The notes under the pieces were generated by a model. That model did no database searches. It was not told the DNA's origin and saw only the letters and a list, made by a program, of their open reading frames with translations. DNA of 64,000 nucleotides from Sulfurimonas sp. Its GTDB lineage: Bacteria; Campylobacterota; Campylobacteria; Campylobacterales; Sulfurimonadaceae. Of this stretch, positions 1 to 8,978 are shown piece by piece. How positions within the stretch are numbered: position 1 is the stretch's first letter; each line of letters begins with the position of its first letter. The stretch covers positions 21,375-85,374 of the forward strand of contig JAUZRZ010000071.1 of NCBI GenBank assembly GCA_030949945.1, read 5' to 3'. Made by a program: the position numbers and the translations under genes.

Positions 1-575
1 TTTATGAGTAATTTTTTTACTCTTGGGTTACGTTCTCTAGCCTCCCCTTTTGCAAGTTTTTCACCAAGTATATGGTTATCCCCATCATTACCAAAACGCT
101 GATACCCAAAGTAATTTGGCATACCATTTTTTTTGATATTTTTGAGTGCTTCATCAATTTTTGCTGCACTTGTAGGATTTACTTTTTTAACCTTGATATA
201 AAAACGATTTCCTTTTAAGTGCCCTATTCGAATCTTGTTGTTATGGTATGTTTTACTAATGATTTTAATACCATCAAAGTTAAAACCCTCCATAGCCTCT
301 TCATGCTTTTTATGTATAGAGATATACTGTTTTGTCATAGCATGCTTATCTTTAAGCCCTGCATACCCAATTTCTCTGTTTTTAATACCTAAATAGCGTG
401 CGATTTGTCCTATCATTTCATTTGTAGAGAGACTTTTCTTTCTTACAAACAAGATAAGATGTTCGCCTTCTCCTGAAAACTCGTAAATCGGTAACTCTTC
501 GACTACAAAATCACGTGGAGATTGTTTAAAGTGAAAATCTATACTTGCATGAGCAAGGGAGTAAAATCTATCCAT
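1..575 (-). CDS. truD: tRNA pseudouridine synthase D, 3' part missing (window edge)
   Basis: TruD makes pseudouridine 13 in tRNA(Glu). The minus-strand frame opens with ATG at 575 and is still open at base 1, so only the first ~190 residues are in the window. Residues near 75-85 read GYAGLKDKHA, the TruD motif that holds the catalytic aspartate. It is followed by NKIRIGHLKGNRF and NYFGYQRFG, both typical of the family. The gene lies 14 bases downstream of thiL on the same strand, so the two are probably co-transcribed. The identification rests on motifs seen directly; the C-terminal half cannot be judged. Confidence 0.93.
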   Translation of the reverse strand, partial: MDRFYSLAHASIDFHFKQSPRDFVVEELPIYEFSGEGEHLILFVRKKSLSTNEMIGQIARYLGIKNREIGYAGLKDKHAMTKQYISIHKKHEEAMEGFNFDGIKIISKTYHNNKIRIGHLKGNRFYIKVKKVNPTSAAKIDEALKNIKKNGMPNYFGYQRFGNDGDNHILGEKLAKGEARERNPRVKKLLI

Positions 576-589
576 ATCTATAATTATCC

Positions 590-1408
590 TTAAAAATGAT
601 GTGCTTTACATCTGTTTGTGTATTTGCTACGATTTGTATAAGCAAATAGTGTTAGTGGCGTTCTAGTCTGCTCGGCTCTGCGTTTAAGTGCTTTTATGTC
701 GCGTTTATCAAAGGCAACAAGCATTTCATACTCTTCACCACTGCAGGCTACTCTTTTGGGTATCTTTTTATTAAATTTAACTCCCACATTGTTGAGTGAA
801 GTTATCTTATCTAAGTCACTAAAGAGACCATCAGATATATCCATACCAGCTTTTAAAATTCTTTGTGACTTACGAACAAAATCTTGTCGCAGTTTAATGT
901 CTATAAATTTTGACTTTTTATGTATTTTTCCTAAAGAAAATAGCTTTTTTAACTCTTTTGCCGATTTTCCAAGCTCTCCTGTATAAGCCAAAACATACCC
1001 TTTTCTTACTCCTGAGCGTAAAAGTGGTTTATCTGTCTTTGAGATAATAGTTATGGTAATATCCAGCTTTGTGTTACTAATAGTATCACCACCAATAATA
1101 TCAATACCATATTGCTCGGCAACACTTTTAAAGCCATTTGCTAAGGCTTGCATATCAAGCTTACTCATACACTTAGGCATAGCGACACTTAAAAGTGCAT
1201 ACTTAGGTTTTGCATTCATAGCAATGGCATCTGAAATATTTACAAGCATCGCTTTAGAAGCAATTTGCTCAAAGTTGAGCCATCTCTTTTTATAATGTAC
1301 ATTTTCAAAAAAGGCATCTTTAGAGTAAACATAACTCCCTATAAGTGCCCCATCATCACCGATATGACGGCTACTAAACTGTGATATAAAATAATTTTCT
1401 AAATTCAA
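590..1408 (-). CDS. thiL: Thiamine-monophosphate kinase
   Basis: ThiL phosphorylates thiamine monophosphate to thiamine pyrophosphate, the last step of coenzyme B1 synthesis, in the cytoplasm. Seen in the 272-residue frame: GDD near residue 17 (Mg-ATP binding loop), IGGDTIS near 105, and MDISDGL near 189, in the order expected for the AIR-synthase-like fold of ThiL. The length is a little shorter than the ~310-330 residues of enteric ThiL, as is usual for Campylobacterota. The start ATG at 1408 gives the N-terminus MNLENYF. It sits upstream of truD and is divergent from the GGDEF gene at 1487. Confidence 0.93.
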   Translation of the reverse strand: MNLENYFISQFSSRHIGDDGALIGSYVYSKDAFFENVHYKKRWLNFEQIASKAMLVNISDAIAMNAKPKYALLSVAMPKCMSKLDMQALANGFKSVAEQYGIDIIGGDTISNTKLDITITIISKTDKPLLRSGVRKGYVLAYTGELGKSAKELKKLFSLGKIHKKSKFIDIKLRQDFVRKSQRILKAGMDISDGLFSDLDKITSLNNVGVKFNKKIPKRVACSGEEYEMLVAFDKRDIKALKRRAEQTRTPLTLFAYTNRSKYTNRCKAHHF

Positions 1409-1486
1409 TTAAACTTCTTTAAGCATATATTAACAACTGTCAATATAAAATAGTAAGTGATTATAACATTTTTAGGAAAAATATAC

Positions 1487-2698
1487 ATGAAACACTCGAT
1501 TAAAAAGATATTTCTCAACTTAAACACCTACCTCTTTTTTGTACTACTAGTCTCTTTTGTTGCGATGATGCTTACTTTAGAACATCAGTTATCATTTGAA
1601 AAAGTAAATAATCTAAATAAACAAAAAAAGATTATTAGTTCTTTAACAACACTTAAAAAAGATGACATTGAGCTTGCACTTATCCAGTTTAATGGTAAAA
1701 GTGTTCAACTGCACCAAGAAATTGACAAATTAAAAAGTCTTTATAAATATGACTATTCAGATAGATATATTTTTTCAAATTCACAAGAGTACCTATCTGA
1801 TTTGGACAAACTTTCAGCATACACTACTACTTTTAACAATGCTGCACATAATTTTTATGTAGATACAAAAGATGAAGAAGCTCGTGCAAAAGCACAACAA
1901 GAACTTGCTACTGCATTTGCAAATATCACGAACCATATAAATGATATGCTCATAAAAAACATACAATATACTCAAGATAAATTTAACATCATTAAGGTGC
2001 TAACAATTGTAATATTTATTTTAATACTTCTTGCAACAATATGGTATAGAAAAAAACTTTTTTCTATTTATAAAGATATAGAGTTTTTATATCAGGTTGA
2101 CAAGAGTAAGGTTGCTCATGAGATTTATACACTTGAAGCCGATGCAATTTCAATGCGAATGAATAGAAAAACTGTTACAACAGACAACCCAACTATGATA
2201 GATCCAGTTACGGGGATAAATAATAATAAGGGTATGATTAATTCATATTCAAATAAAAAACATTTAAAAGATAGTAATTTTACTGCCCTAACAATTATAG
2301 AGATAGATAATTTTTCTAAAAGTAAACGTGCTTTTTCTCAAGAGATGACACAAAGTATCTTAAAAAAGATTGCCTATACTATATCTTTACATGAGCAGGC
2401 TATAGATGTCATCGCTAGAACAGACTATAATCAGTTTACACTTATTCTCTCTCGCCCCAGTAAAGAACAAGCATTTAAAGATGTTGAGCTTATTCGTCAA
2501 AGTATTGAAGAACTAAAATTTAACATCCCTGATAAAGGTCCTGTTGTAATCACTGTAAGTGGTGGATTTATTATTAAACCTAATAATACTAATCTTGATG
2601 AAGCAATTCGTCAAGCAAAAGAGATACTCCACTATGCAAAAACAACAGGGACAAACAAAATCTTACAAACTCGGGATATGGCTGAGAGAGATATGTAA
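1487..2698 (+). CDS. Membrane-anchored protein with a degenerate GGDEF domain
   Basis: I chose the ATG at 1487 (403 residues) over an in-frame GTG at 1457 because AGGAA lies about 8 bases upstream of it. A transmembrane helix spans about residues 12-30. It is followed by a ~140-residue extracytoplasmic, mostly helical region, a second helix near 180-200, and a C-terminal GGDEF-type domain from about 240. The domain keeps DPVTG and the IIEIDNFS strand. The signature loop reads ARTDYNQF in place of R-GGDEF, so the residues needed for diguanylate cyclase catalysis are absent. Inferred role: a sensor or c-di-GMP/GTP-binding scaffold rather than an active cyclase. The input signal is unknown. Confidence 0.85.
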   Translation: MKHSIKKIFLNLNTYLFFVLLVSFVAMMLTLEHQLSFEKVNNLNKQKKIISSLTTLKKDDIELALIQFNGKSVQLHQEIDKLKSLYKYDYSDRYIFSNSQEYLSDLDKLSAYTTTFNNAAHNFYVDTKDEEARAKAQQELATAFANITNHINDMLIKNIQYTQDKFNIIKVLTIVIFILILLATIWYRKKLFSIYKDIEFLYQVDKSKVAHEIYTLEADAISMRMNRKTVTTDNPTMIDPVTGINNNKGMINSYSNKKHLKDSNFTALTIIEIDNFSKSKRAFSQEMTQSILKKIAYTISLHEQAIDVIARTDYNQFTLILSRPSKEQAFKDVELIRQSIEELKFNIPDKGPVVITVSGGFIIKPNNTNLDEAIRQAKEILHYAKTTGTNKILQTRDMAERDM

Positions 2699-2779
2699 AA
2701 CATATGTCTCAAATAGTAACTTTTTACCTACTAAACTCTCTTTGCATCCCCGTTTAACCTTTCACTCAAGAATATGCGA

Positions 2780-2785
2780 TATAAT
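2780..2785 (+). promoter_or_regulatory. Probable -10 box of the sdhABE operon
   Basis: TATAAT preceded by TATGCGA lies 36 bases before the sdhA ATG, in an AT-rich leader with AAGGAAATTTA as the ribosome binding site. Campylobacterota sigma-70 promoters are known to depend mainly on the -10 box. No activator site was recognised. This is a sequence match only. Confidence 0.5.
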
Positions 2786-2821
2786 CAAGCTTATAATTAG
2801 TTCTAATTTTAAGGAAATTTA

Positions 2822-4534
2822 ATGAGTATTCCTATTTATACTTACGATGCTATTGTTGTTGGTGCAGGCCTTGCCGGTTGTGCGGCAGCAAGAGAGTTAC
2901 AAAATGCAGGTAAAAAAGTTGCTGTTATTACAAAGCTACACCCACTAAGAAGTCATTCTGGTGCGGCACAAGGTGGAATTAATGCAGCGTTTAGTGATGA
3001 AGACAGTGTTGAGCTTCATGAATTTGACACAGTAAAAGGTTCTGACTATTTAGCAGACCAAGATGCAGTTGAATTTATGTGCTCAAATGCACCTGAAACA
3101 ATTCGTTGGATTGAAAAATTGGGTGCTGCATTTAGTCGTACTCCCGATGGTAAAATAGCACAACGCCCTTTTGGTGGACAATCTTCCCCACGTGCTTGTT
3201 ACGCAAAAGACAGAACAGGTCTTACACTTTTACAAACTATATATGAGCAAGCAAGCCGTTCTGGTGTGAAGTTTTGGGATGAGTGGTATGCCGCTGACAT
3301 TATCTACAAAGATGGGAAAGTTTCAGGTGTTGTCGCTTTTAATATTCGTGATATGCAAATGGCTATTTTTAATGCAAAGTCTGTAATGTTTGCAACAGGT
3401 GGTTATGCTAGAACATACAAAATAAATTCAAATGCACATGCTAATACTGGTGATGGTCTCTCTATCGTAGCTAGACATGGTCTTCCTTTAGAAGATATGG
3501 AGTTTGTACAGTTTCACCCATCAGGTCTCTCAGGAAACGGTGTTCTTATCTCTGAAGCTGCTCGTGGTGAGGGTGGACGTCTTTTTAACTCTGAGGGCGA
3601 ACGTTTTATGGAGAAATATGCTCCAAATGCGATGGAACTTGCATCTCGTGATGTTGTAGCACGTGCAATTTTAAATGAAATACGTGAAGGACGTGGTGTT
3701 GGTCCAAGAAAAGATGCAGTTTATCTTGATGTAACACACTTAGGAAAAGAGCTTATCATGGCTAGACTTCCTGAACTTCGTGAACTTGCTATAACTTTTC
3801 TAGGTTTAGATATGATTAAAGAGCCTATTCTTATCTCTGCTACTGCACACTACTCTATGGGTGGAATTCCTGTAAATATCGCTGGTAATGTTCGCCTTAA
3901 CAATGATGAACTCGTTGAAGGTTTTTATGCAGCTGGTGAGTGTTCTTGTGTATCTGTTCATGGTGCAAATCGCCTCGGGGCAAACTCTGTTCTTGAAGCA
4001 CTTCTTTTTGGTCGTTATGTTGGAAAAACAATGTCTAATGAGATTGATGGTATTGAACTACGAGTAGCAACTGAGGAAGATGCAAATAGAGCTGTTGAGG
4101 AAGTCAACTGGGTTTTAACAAATAATGGTTCAGAAAAAATTCCTGATTTAAGAGAAGAACTGCAACAAAGTATGACTACAAATGCAGGTGCATTTAGATC
4201 AAAAGAGACACTTGAAATAGTTATAACCAAAATTAAAGATCTTCGTGAGCGTTATAAAAACATTCGTATCAAAGATAAATCAAAGCTATTTAATACTGAA
4301 CTACAAGAAGCACTTGAGTTTGGTCATATGCTTGATTATGCAATATTTATCGTTGAATCTGCTATCGCTAGAGAAGAGAGTCGTGGTGCTCACTTTAGAG
4401 AGGATTTTGACACTAGGAATGATGAAAAATTCTTAAAACACACTATGGCATATATGGATAAAGATGGTAACATTAAACTAGATTATATGGATGTCGTTTT
4501 AGGCAAGCATGAGCTTAAAGCTAGAACTTACTAA
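2822..4534 (+). CDS. sdhA: Succinate dehydrogenase / fumarate reductase flavoprotein subunit
   Basis: This is the catalytic FAD subunit that interconverts succinate and fumarate. The Rossmann FAD motif GAGLAG is at residues 14-19. The histidine expected to carry covalent FAD is H45 in [10 protein letters not shown], and the active-site stretch [21 protein letters not shown] is present in the middle of the protein. The protein ends with the usual RGAHFREDF region. It heads a three-gene operon with sdhB and a CCG-domain subunit, which is the type E (SdhABE) arrangement. Some Campylobacterota versions carry a twin-arginine signal and act as periplasmic methylmenaquinol:fumarate reductase. Here the N-terminus has no such signal, so the enzyme should face the cytoplasm. 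Confidence 0.95.
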   Translation: MSIPIYTYDAIVVGAGLAGCAAARELQNAGKKVAVITKLHPLRSHSGAAQGGINAAFSDEDSVELHEFDTVKGSDYLADQDAVEFMCSNAPETIRWIEKLGAAFSRTPDGKIAQRPFGGQSSPRACYAKDRTGLTLLQTIYEQASRSGVKFWDEWYAADIIYKDGKVSGVVAFNIRDMQMAIFNAKSVMFATGGYARTYKINSNAHANTGDGLSIVARHGLPLEDMEFVQFHPSGLSGNGVLISEAARGEGGRLFNSEGERFMEKYAPNAMELASRDVVARAILNEIREGRGVGPRKDAVYLDVTHLGKELIMARLPELRELAITFLGLDMIKEPILISATAHYSMGGIPVNIAGNVRLNNDELVEGFYAAGECSCVSVHGANRLGANSVLEALLFGRYVGKTMSNEIDGIELRVATEEDANRAVEEVNWVLTNNGSEKIPDLREELQQSMTTNAGAFRSKETLEIVITKIKDLRERYKNIRIKDKSKLFNTELQEALEFGHMLDYAIFIVESAIAREESRGAHFREDFDTRNDEKFLKHTMAYMDKDGNIKLDYMDVVLGKHELKARTY

Positions 4535-4552
4535 AAGAGGAAGAGAAAACTT

Positions 4553-5531
4553 ATGAGTACAACTACAATAAATACACAAAAAGTAAACTTCAAAGTATTT
4601 CGTTTTAATGCTGATGAAGACTATCTTCCATACTACGAAGATTATTCTATGGATGTTACATCTGAAGAGGTTGTTTTAGACATTTTAAATAGAATTAAAT
4701 GGGACCACGATGGAAGTTTTTCGTATAGAAGATCTTGTCGTCACGGTATCTGTGGAACATGTGCCATTAAAGTAAATGGTCGTGCAACTCTTGCATGTAA
4801 AGAGTCTATGACTGAAATGATTAAAATTTTTGGTAACGAACTGACTATTGAACCACTTAAGTAAGAAACGTGCTATTAAAGATATGATTATCGATAAAGC
4901 TGACTTCTGGGAAAAACATGAGGCTGTAACACCATACCTTGATGCAGAGCTTGATGAAAACCCTGCATCAGAAAACTTGGTAACTCCAGTAGAGGCAGAT
5001 GCCCTTGATGAAGCTGACTTATGTATTCAGTGTGGTGCTTGTCACTATGCTTGTCCTGTTGTTGAGATTAGTGATGACTTTATGGGACCTGCTGCGTTTG
5101 CAGCGGCTTATAGATTTGAGGCTGATGTTCGTGATGGAAATGAGTCTCGACTTACAGATGTAAACCAAATGGGTTCAGGTGTTTGGGACTGTGTAAAATG
5201 TTTTGAGTGTGCTGAGGCATGTCCAAAAGAGATCAATCCGATTGAAAAAATTGGTAAACTTCATAATATGCTTTTCCAATCAGGTAAAGCCGATTCAAAT
5301 ATCGCAACACGTCATGCTGTTGGATTTGAAAAATCTATGAAGAAAAATGGTGTTCTCGATGAGGGTGGCTTAGTGCTTTACTCTGAACTAGCGGGCATTG
5401 TTAAACATGTACCAGTTGCACTTAAAATGTTTACTAAGGGTAAAATTGTTCCACCATGGGGCATTACAAAATCACAAAACCTTGATGAGATTCAAAAACT
5501 TATACAATCTTCATCAACTGCAAAATTTTAG
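4553..5531 (+). CDS. sdhB: Succinate dehydrogenase / fumarate reductase iron-sulfur subunit (one-base frameshift)
   Basis: This electron-transfer subunit carries a [2Fe-2S] cluster (CRHGICGTCAIKVNGR) and two further clusters (CIQCGACHYACP and CVKCFECAEACP). The frame closes after LTIEPLK at 4864 and continues one base over from about 4858. Removing one base there gives LTIEPLSKKRAIKDM and a 978-base, 326-codon gene, the normal length. No slippery heptamer or pseudoknot-like sequence is evident, so a sequencing or assembly indel is the simplest reading. It lies 18 bases after sdhA and 9 bases before the third subunit, forming one operon. Confidence 0.92.
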
Positions 5532-5540
5532 GAGTAGATA

Positions 5541-6422
5541 ATGGGAAAATTAAAATACGCACTTTTTACAGGATGTACTGCTAAGCAAAGTACTCCTGAG
5601 CAAATGATGTCTACTATGGCAGTTGCAGAGAAACTCGATATAGAGCTTATAGAACTAACAGAAGCTTCTTGTTGTGGTGCTTCTCACCTGCAAGATTATG
5701 ATGACTTTTTATCTCTAGTTTTAAATGCTAGAAATATCGCTTATGCAGAAAAACATGAACTTACAATGGTTACAATCTGTAATACTTGTCAACTCAATAC
5801 TGCTATGACTAAGCACCGTCTTGATAACAATGAAGACCTAAAGAAAAGAGTGAATGAAAAACTTGCAGAGGTTGGTTTAGTCTACAAAGGTACATCAAAA
5901 ATCACTCACTTTTTATATGCTATCATTGATGACTTTGGTCTTGATAAGCTCAAAGAGATGGTTGTAACACCACTAAGTCAGTTTAATATCGCACCTTTTT
6001 ATGGTTGTCACAATATCCGTCCATCTGAGCTTCAAAATGAGACTCATGATACTCCAGAAAATCCTTATAATCCTAGTTCATTAGATGATTTAATCATCGC
6101 TTGTGGTGGTGTAAATGTAGATTATGAAGAGAAAAATAAATGTTGTGGTTTCCATGCAGAGCTTCAAGCACCTAAGGTTGCAGCTACTCTAACTGGAAAT
6201 GCAATTGCAGGAGCTATGGATGGTAATGCAGACTGGATGGTAACTCCATGTCCACTTTGTCACCTTAAACTAGATACACAAACACATCATGCATCAGTGG
6301 CTATTGGTCGTGAAGTTTCACTTCCAGTACTACATATGCAACAGATGATAGGTCTTGCCCTTGGATGTCCACCTGAGACTCTAGGTATGAAACATCACCT
6401 TACTAAGGTTGACTTTTTATAG
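5541..6422 (+). CDS. sdhE: CCG-domain subunit of type E succinate dehydrogenase / fumarate reductase
   Basis: The 293-residue protein has two cysteine-rich CCG domains like those of HdrB. The first contains CTAKQ, SCCGASH and CNTCQ; the second contains GCHNIRP, KCCGFH and CPLCH. In the type E enzymes this subunit replaces the haem-containing membrane anchors (SdhC/D) and passes electrons between the Fe-S subunit and menaquinone. No transmembrane helix is visible, in keeping with a peripheral subunit. It is the last gene of the operon and is followed by a GC-rich hairpin at 6435. Called from the family pattern and the operon. Confidence 0.9.
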   Translation: MGKLKYALFTGCTAKQSTPEQMMSTMAVAEKLDIELIELTEASCCGASHLQDYDDFLSLVLNARNIAYAEKHELTMVTICNTCQLNTAMTKHRLDNNEDLKKRVNEKLAEVGLVYKGTSKITHFLYAIIDDFGLDKLKEMVVTPLSQFNIAPFYGCHNIRPSELQNETHDTPENPYNPSSLDDLIIACGGVNVDYEEKNKCCGFHAELQAPKVAATLTGNAIAGAMDGNADWMVTPCPLCHLKLDTQTHHASVAIGREVSLPVLHMQQMIGLALGCPPETLGMKHHLTKVDFL

Positions 6423-6434
6423 TCACCTCCTCTC

Positions 6435-6451
6435 TTCCCGCTTTGCGGGAA
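6435..6451 (+). terminator. Hairpin after the sdh operon
   Basis: A perfect 7-bp stem (TTCCCGC / GCGGGAA) with a 3-base loop lies 12 bases after the sdhE stop. There is no clear T-run, so it may be a weak terminator or an mRNA 3'-end stabiliser. It is GC-rich against an AT-rich background. Confidence 0.5.
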
Positions 6452-6496
6452 ATCTTCACCTTTCATGTTCTAAAATAATTTTAAAATGGAAATAAT

Positions 6497-7273
6497 ATGT
6501 CAGACTCAATAGAAATAATCTCGTGGAATGTCAATGGTATTCGTGCTGTGCACACAAAAGAAGCTCTTAAATGGATAGATGATAGAGATACAGATATACT
6601 TTGTCTTCAAGAGATAAAGGCACTACCAGAGCAGATACCTGAAGGACTTTTTGATAAAGAGTATAAAGAACTACATGTCAATTCAGCTGAGAAAAAAGGT
6701 TATAGTGGCACTGCAACTTTTTCTATGTTAGAGAGTGACTACAACTCTACTGCTAATCATATTGATACTATGAATGAAGGTCGTATTGTGGAGACTCATT
6801 ACGGCGATATTGTCCTTTTTAATATCTACTTTCCAAATGGTCAAAAAGATCAAGAAAGACTAGACTATAAGATGAAGTTTTACGATGACTTACTCACTCA
6901 CTGCGAAAAACTTCGTGAAGATGGAAAAAGTATAGTTATCTGTGGTGATGTAAATACTGCACACAAAGAGCAAGACCTCAAAAATCCAAAAGCAAACTCT
7001 AAAACATCTGGTTTTTTACCAATAGAGAGAGAATGGATAGATAAACTGCTAGATCACGGTTATGTCGATACATTTAGATATGTAAATGGAGATGAGGCTG
7101 ATAGATACTCTTGGTGGTCATACCGTTCAAGTGCAAGGCTTAAAAATGTAGGATGGAGAATAGACTACTTTTTTATCAGTGAAGACCTTTGTGAGTCTCT
7201 TGAAGATGCTTTTATTCTAGACTACATAACAGGAAGTGATCATTGTCCAGTGGGTATACGACTCACTATATAA
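6497..7273 (+). CDS. xth: Exodeoxyribonuclease III (AP endonuclease)
   Basis: This is a base-excision-repair enzyme that cuts at abasic sites and degrades 3' ends. The 258-residue frame shows the exonuclease-endonuclease-phosphatase family hallmarks in order: SWNVNGIRAV at the N-terminus, LCLQEIKA with the metal-binding glutamate, GDVNTAHKEQD, WSYR, and GSDHCPVGI with the catalytic aspartate-histidine pair at the C-terminus. The length is normal. It has its own leader between the sdh hairpin and the inverted-repeat element at 7288. Confidence 0.93.
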   Translation: MSDSIEIISWNVNGIRAVHTKEALKWIDDRDTDILCLQEIKALPEQIPEGLFDKEYKELHVNSAEKKGYSGTATFSMLESDYNSTANHIDTMNEGRIVETHYGDIVLFNIYFPNGQKDQERLDYKMKFYDDLLTHCEKLREDGKSIVICGDVNTAHKEQDLKNPKANSKTSGFLPIEREWIDKLLDHGYVDTFRYVNGDEADRYSWWSYRSSARLKNVGWRIDYFFISEDLCESLEDAFILDYITGSDHCPVGIRLTI

Positions 7274-7287
7274 CAAACTATATAATA

Positions 7288-7405
7288 ACTGATGTTACGA
7301 ATTTTTCTTAAAAAAAGAAATTTTTTATAGCTTCAGGGGGTTGTAGGGACAATTTTTGTCCCTGCGACTATAAGGGGCTTCGCTCCTTATAGTCCGTAAC
7401 ATCAG
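7288..7405. repeat. MITE-like inverted-repeat element, copy A
   Basis: The ends are ACTGATGTTACG and CGTAACATCAG, an inverted repeat about 100 bases apart. Inside are two nested hairpins: one with arms GGGACAA/TTGTCCC and one with arms ACTATAAGG/CCTTATAGT around a GC-rich loop. The left ~60 bases match, in reverse complement, the element at 8358-8423, including the run TTTTTTATAGCTT followed by AGGGGGTTGTA. Copy A carries about 50 extra bases in the middle. No ORF lies inside. It sits directly after the xth stop. Confidence 0.55.
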
Positions 7406-7424
7406 ATAATCAAAAGGGGAAATT

Positions 7425-7628
7425 ATGGATATGAGTATGCATATGGAAACTATCAACTTAGTAAAGTCACTAAGTGGCAAATATAAAAAAGCAGATAAAG
7501 AGATGCTACTACAGGTACTTCAAGAGTATAAAGAACAAAACAACTGTAGCTATAAACATGCTTATGACAAAATGGTAGAAGGAAATCCTTCTTACTCTAC
7601 CTATACTCTATGGCGAAGAAAAGCCTAA
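7425..7628 (+). CDS. Small protein of unknown function (67 aa)
   Basis: I do not recognise this protein. The frame starts with ATG at 7425, preceded by AAAGGGGAAATT, a good ribosome binding site. The protein is basic and helical (KYKKADKEMLLQVLQEYKE), with one cysteine and a C-terminal TLWRRKA. It has no signal peptide or membrane helix. It follows repeat element A by 19 bases, so the element may supply part of its leader. A GC-rich palindrome (TGGCTA/TAGCCA, 7635-7651) follows the stop and may end transcription. Confidence 0.6.
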   Translation: MDMSMHMETINLVKSLSGKYKKADKEMLLQVLQEYKEQNNCSYKHAYDKMVEGNPSYSTYTLWRRKA

Positions 7629-7644
7629 GTAAACTGGCTAGCTA

Positions 7645-7777
7645 CTAGCCATACATTACAATATATGTTGCAACCGCAATAAAACATAATACAAAAGTAA
7701 TAGCTATAATTTTTCCACTAGTTTTTGTTCTCTTCTTCTCTTTTTGCTTTTTCTTCTAAGTACTCTTTGCTTGGCAT
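7645..7777 (-). CDS. Small single-span membrane protein (about 43 aa, one-base frameshift)
   Basis: AAAGGAGAGAGT immediately precedes an ATG at 7777 on the minus strand. The frame begins MPSKEYLEEKA and, after removing one A from a five-A run, continues into a basic stretch and a hydrophobic helix (IIAITFVLCFIAVATYIV), ending at TAG 7645. The repaired length is 132 bases, an exact codon multiple. It lies 14 bases downstream of mogA on the same strand. The topology suggests a short inner-membrane protein; its function is unknown. Confidence 0.55.
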
Positions 7778-7791
7778 ACTCTCTCCTTTTA

Positions 7792-8323
7792 TTATTTAGT
7801 TTTTGGTCTAAATGCTTTAATAACTGCTTCATTTGTTTCTAAAAATGGACCTTCAATTAAGTCTATACAGTATGGAACAGCTGGAAAAACTGCATCTAAA
7901 CACTCTCTTATGGACTTTGGTTTTCCAGGAAGATTTATGATGAGGCTTTTACCCCTAATACCTGCAGTTTGGCGTGAAAGTATAGCAGTTGGTACATACT
8001 GTAAGCTTACCTGACGCATTAACTCGCCAAAACCTGGCATCATCTTCTCACATACATTTTCGGTAGCTTCAGGTGTCACATCACGAAGTGCTGGACCCGT
8101 TCCTCCCGTTGTCACAACTAGACAACATTCCTCTTTATCACATAACTCTTTCATAGTTGACTCTAGTATATCTTGCTCATCAGGTATACATCTATAAACT
8201 ATCTCAAATTCGCTTATAAGATAATCTTTCATAGTATCCTGAATTGCTACACCACTAATATCCTCATAGATACCCTTGCTCGCTCTATCACTTGCCAGTA
8301 ATTACACCGATTTTTAATTTCAC
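7792..8323 (-). CDS. mogA: Molybdopterin adenylyltransferase, MogA/MoaB type (one-base frameshift near the N-terminus)
   Basis: MogA adenylates molybdopterin before molybdenum insertion. The clear frame has TTGGTGPALRDVTPEAT, the nucleotide-binding signature, and LPGKPKS near the C-terminus. The first 30 residues lie in another frame: from a GTG at 8323, KLKIGVIT then, after dropping one C at 8295-8296, ASDRASKGIYEDISGVAIQDT runs into the known part. The repaired length is 531 bases (177 codons), typical for the family. The gene is preceded by repeat element B and followed by a small membrane protein gene. Confidence 0.88.
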
Positions 8324-8357
8324 TCTCTGTATTATATTTCTCCATAATTTATTATAT

Positions 8358-8423
8358 ACTGATGTTACAACCCCCTAAAGCTATAAAAAAGTGACTTTTT
8401 TAAGAAAAGTCCGTAAGGTCAGT
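8358..8423. repeat. MITE-like inverted-repeat element, copy B
   Basis: This is a shorter, oppositely oriented copy of the element at 7288. It begins ACTGATGTTAC, contains CCCCCTAAAGCTATAAAAAA and TTTTTTAAGAAAAGTCCGTAA, and ends GGTCAGT. The ends are related to those of copy A, and the inner hairpin of copy A is missing. It lies between mogA (start 8323) and the bioV stop, so it may contribute to mogA expression or to the end of the bioV transcript. Confidence 0.5.
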
Positions 8424-8430
8424 TATATAT

Positions 8431-8955
8431 TTATGACAACTGTAAAAAATGATTTGCTTCTTTTATATAAGTTACAGTTGCAACTTCTAAAAAAAACTCT
8501 CTAGCATTTTGTACATCTATAATACTATCTTTACCACCAAGATAGACTTCTATTTTAACCCCTGCTCTTACTAATTTTTCTAATGTTTCTTTATCCCAAA
8601 CATACATAAGTAACTCTTCAAGTTCGCAAGATTTCGTCTCTATGTTTTGAACTATTATTTTAGACTCATAAGGTAAAAAACATCCCTTTAAAAACTGTTG
8701 TAGATAAACTGCTCTGTTCTTTTTATAACTCATCAACTGCAGTCTCTTAAACTTCTCATCTTTTGTCTGAAAAAAAGCAGGAGAAAAAAGTTGTAGAGTA
8801 TCTACTCTTTTTTTATCCTCGAGTGCTTGCTTGAGTGCAGCTAAAGCTTTTATAGCCCCATAACTAAAGCCACTTATAGTATAATCACCCTCTTTTAAAA
8901 ACTCTTCAAAAAGATACTCTTCATTTTGAAGAGAAAATCCACTATAAAATTTCAT
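8431..8955 (-). CDS. bioV: Pimeloyl-[ACP] methyl ester esterase, BioV type
   Basis: BioV hydrolyses the methyl ester of pimeloyl-ACP, ending the fatty-acid-like stage of biotin synthesis. The 174-residue protein begins MKFYSGFSLQNE and carries the nucleophile elbow GFSYG near residue 30. It has FSPAFF, KRLQLM and a C-terminal EANHFLQLS with the likely catalytic histidine. Start, size and end match what I recall of Helicobacter BioV. It is a compact alpha/beta hydrolase much shorter than BioH. It lies 23 bases after the FtsH-like gene, at the end of the long leftward gene series. Confidence 0.82.
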   Translation of the reverse strand: MKFYSGFSLQNEEYLFEEFLKEGDYTISGFSYGAIKALAALKQALEDKKRVDTLQLFSPAFFQTKDEKFKRLQLMSYKKNRAVYLQQFLKGCFLPYESKIIVQNIETKSCELEELLMYVWDKETLEKLVRAGVKIEVYLGGKDSIIDVQNAREFFLEVATVTYIKEANHFLQLS

Positions 8956-8978
8956 TGAGTAACTTTTTCACATCTGAT

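Noticed and set aside
4845..4870. Programmed frameshift in sdhB.
   Set aside because: No slippery heptamer, stop-proximal stimulator or downstream structure is evident, and many unrelated genes show the same kind of single-base break.
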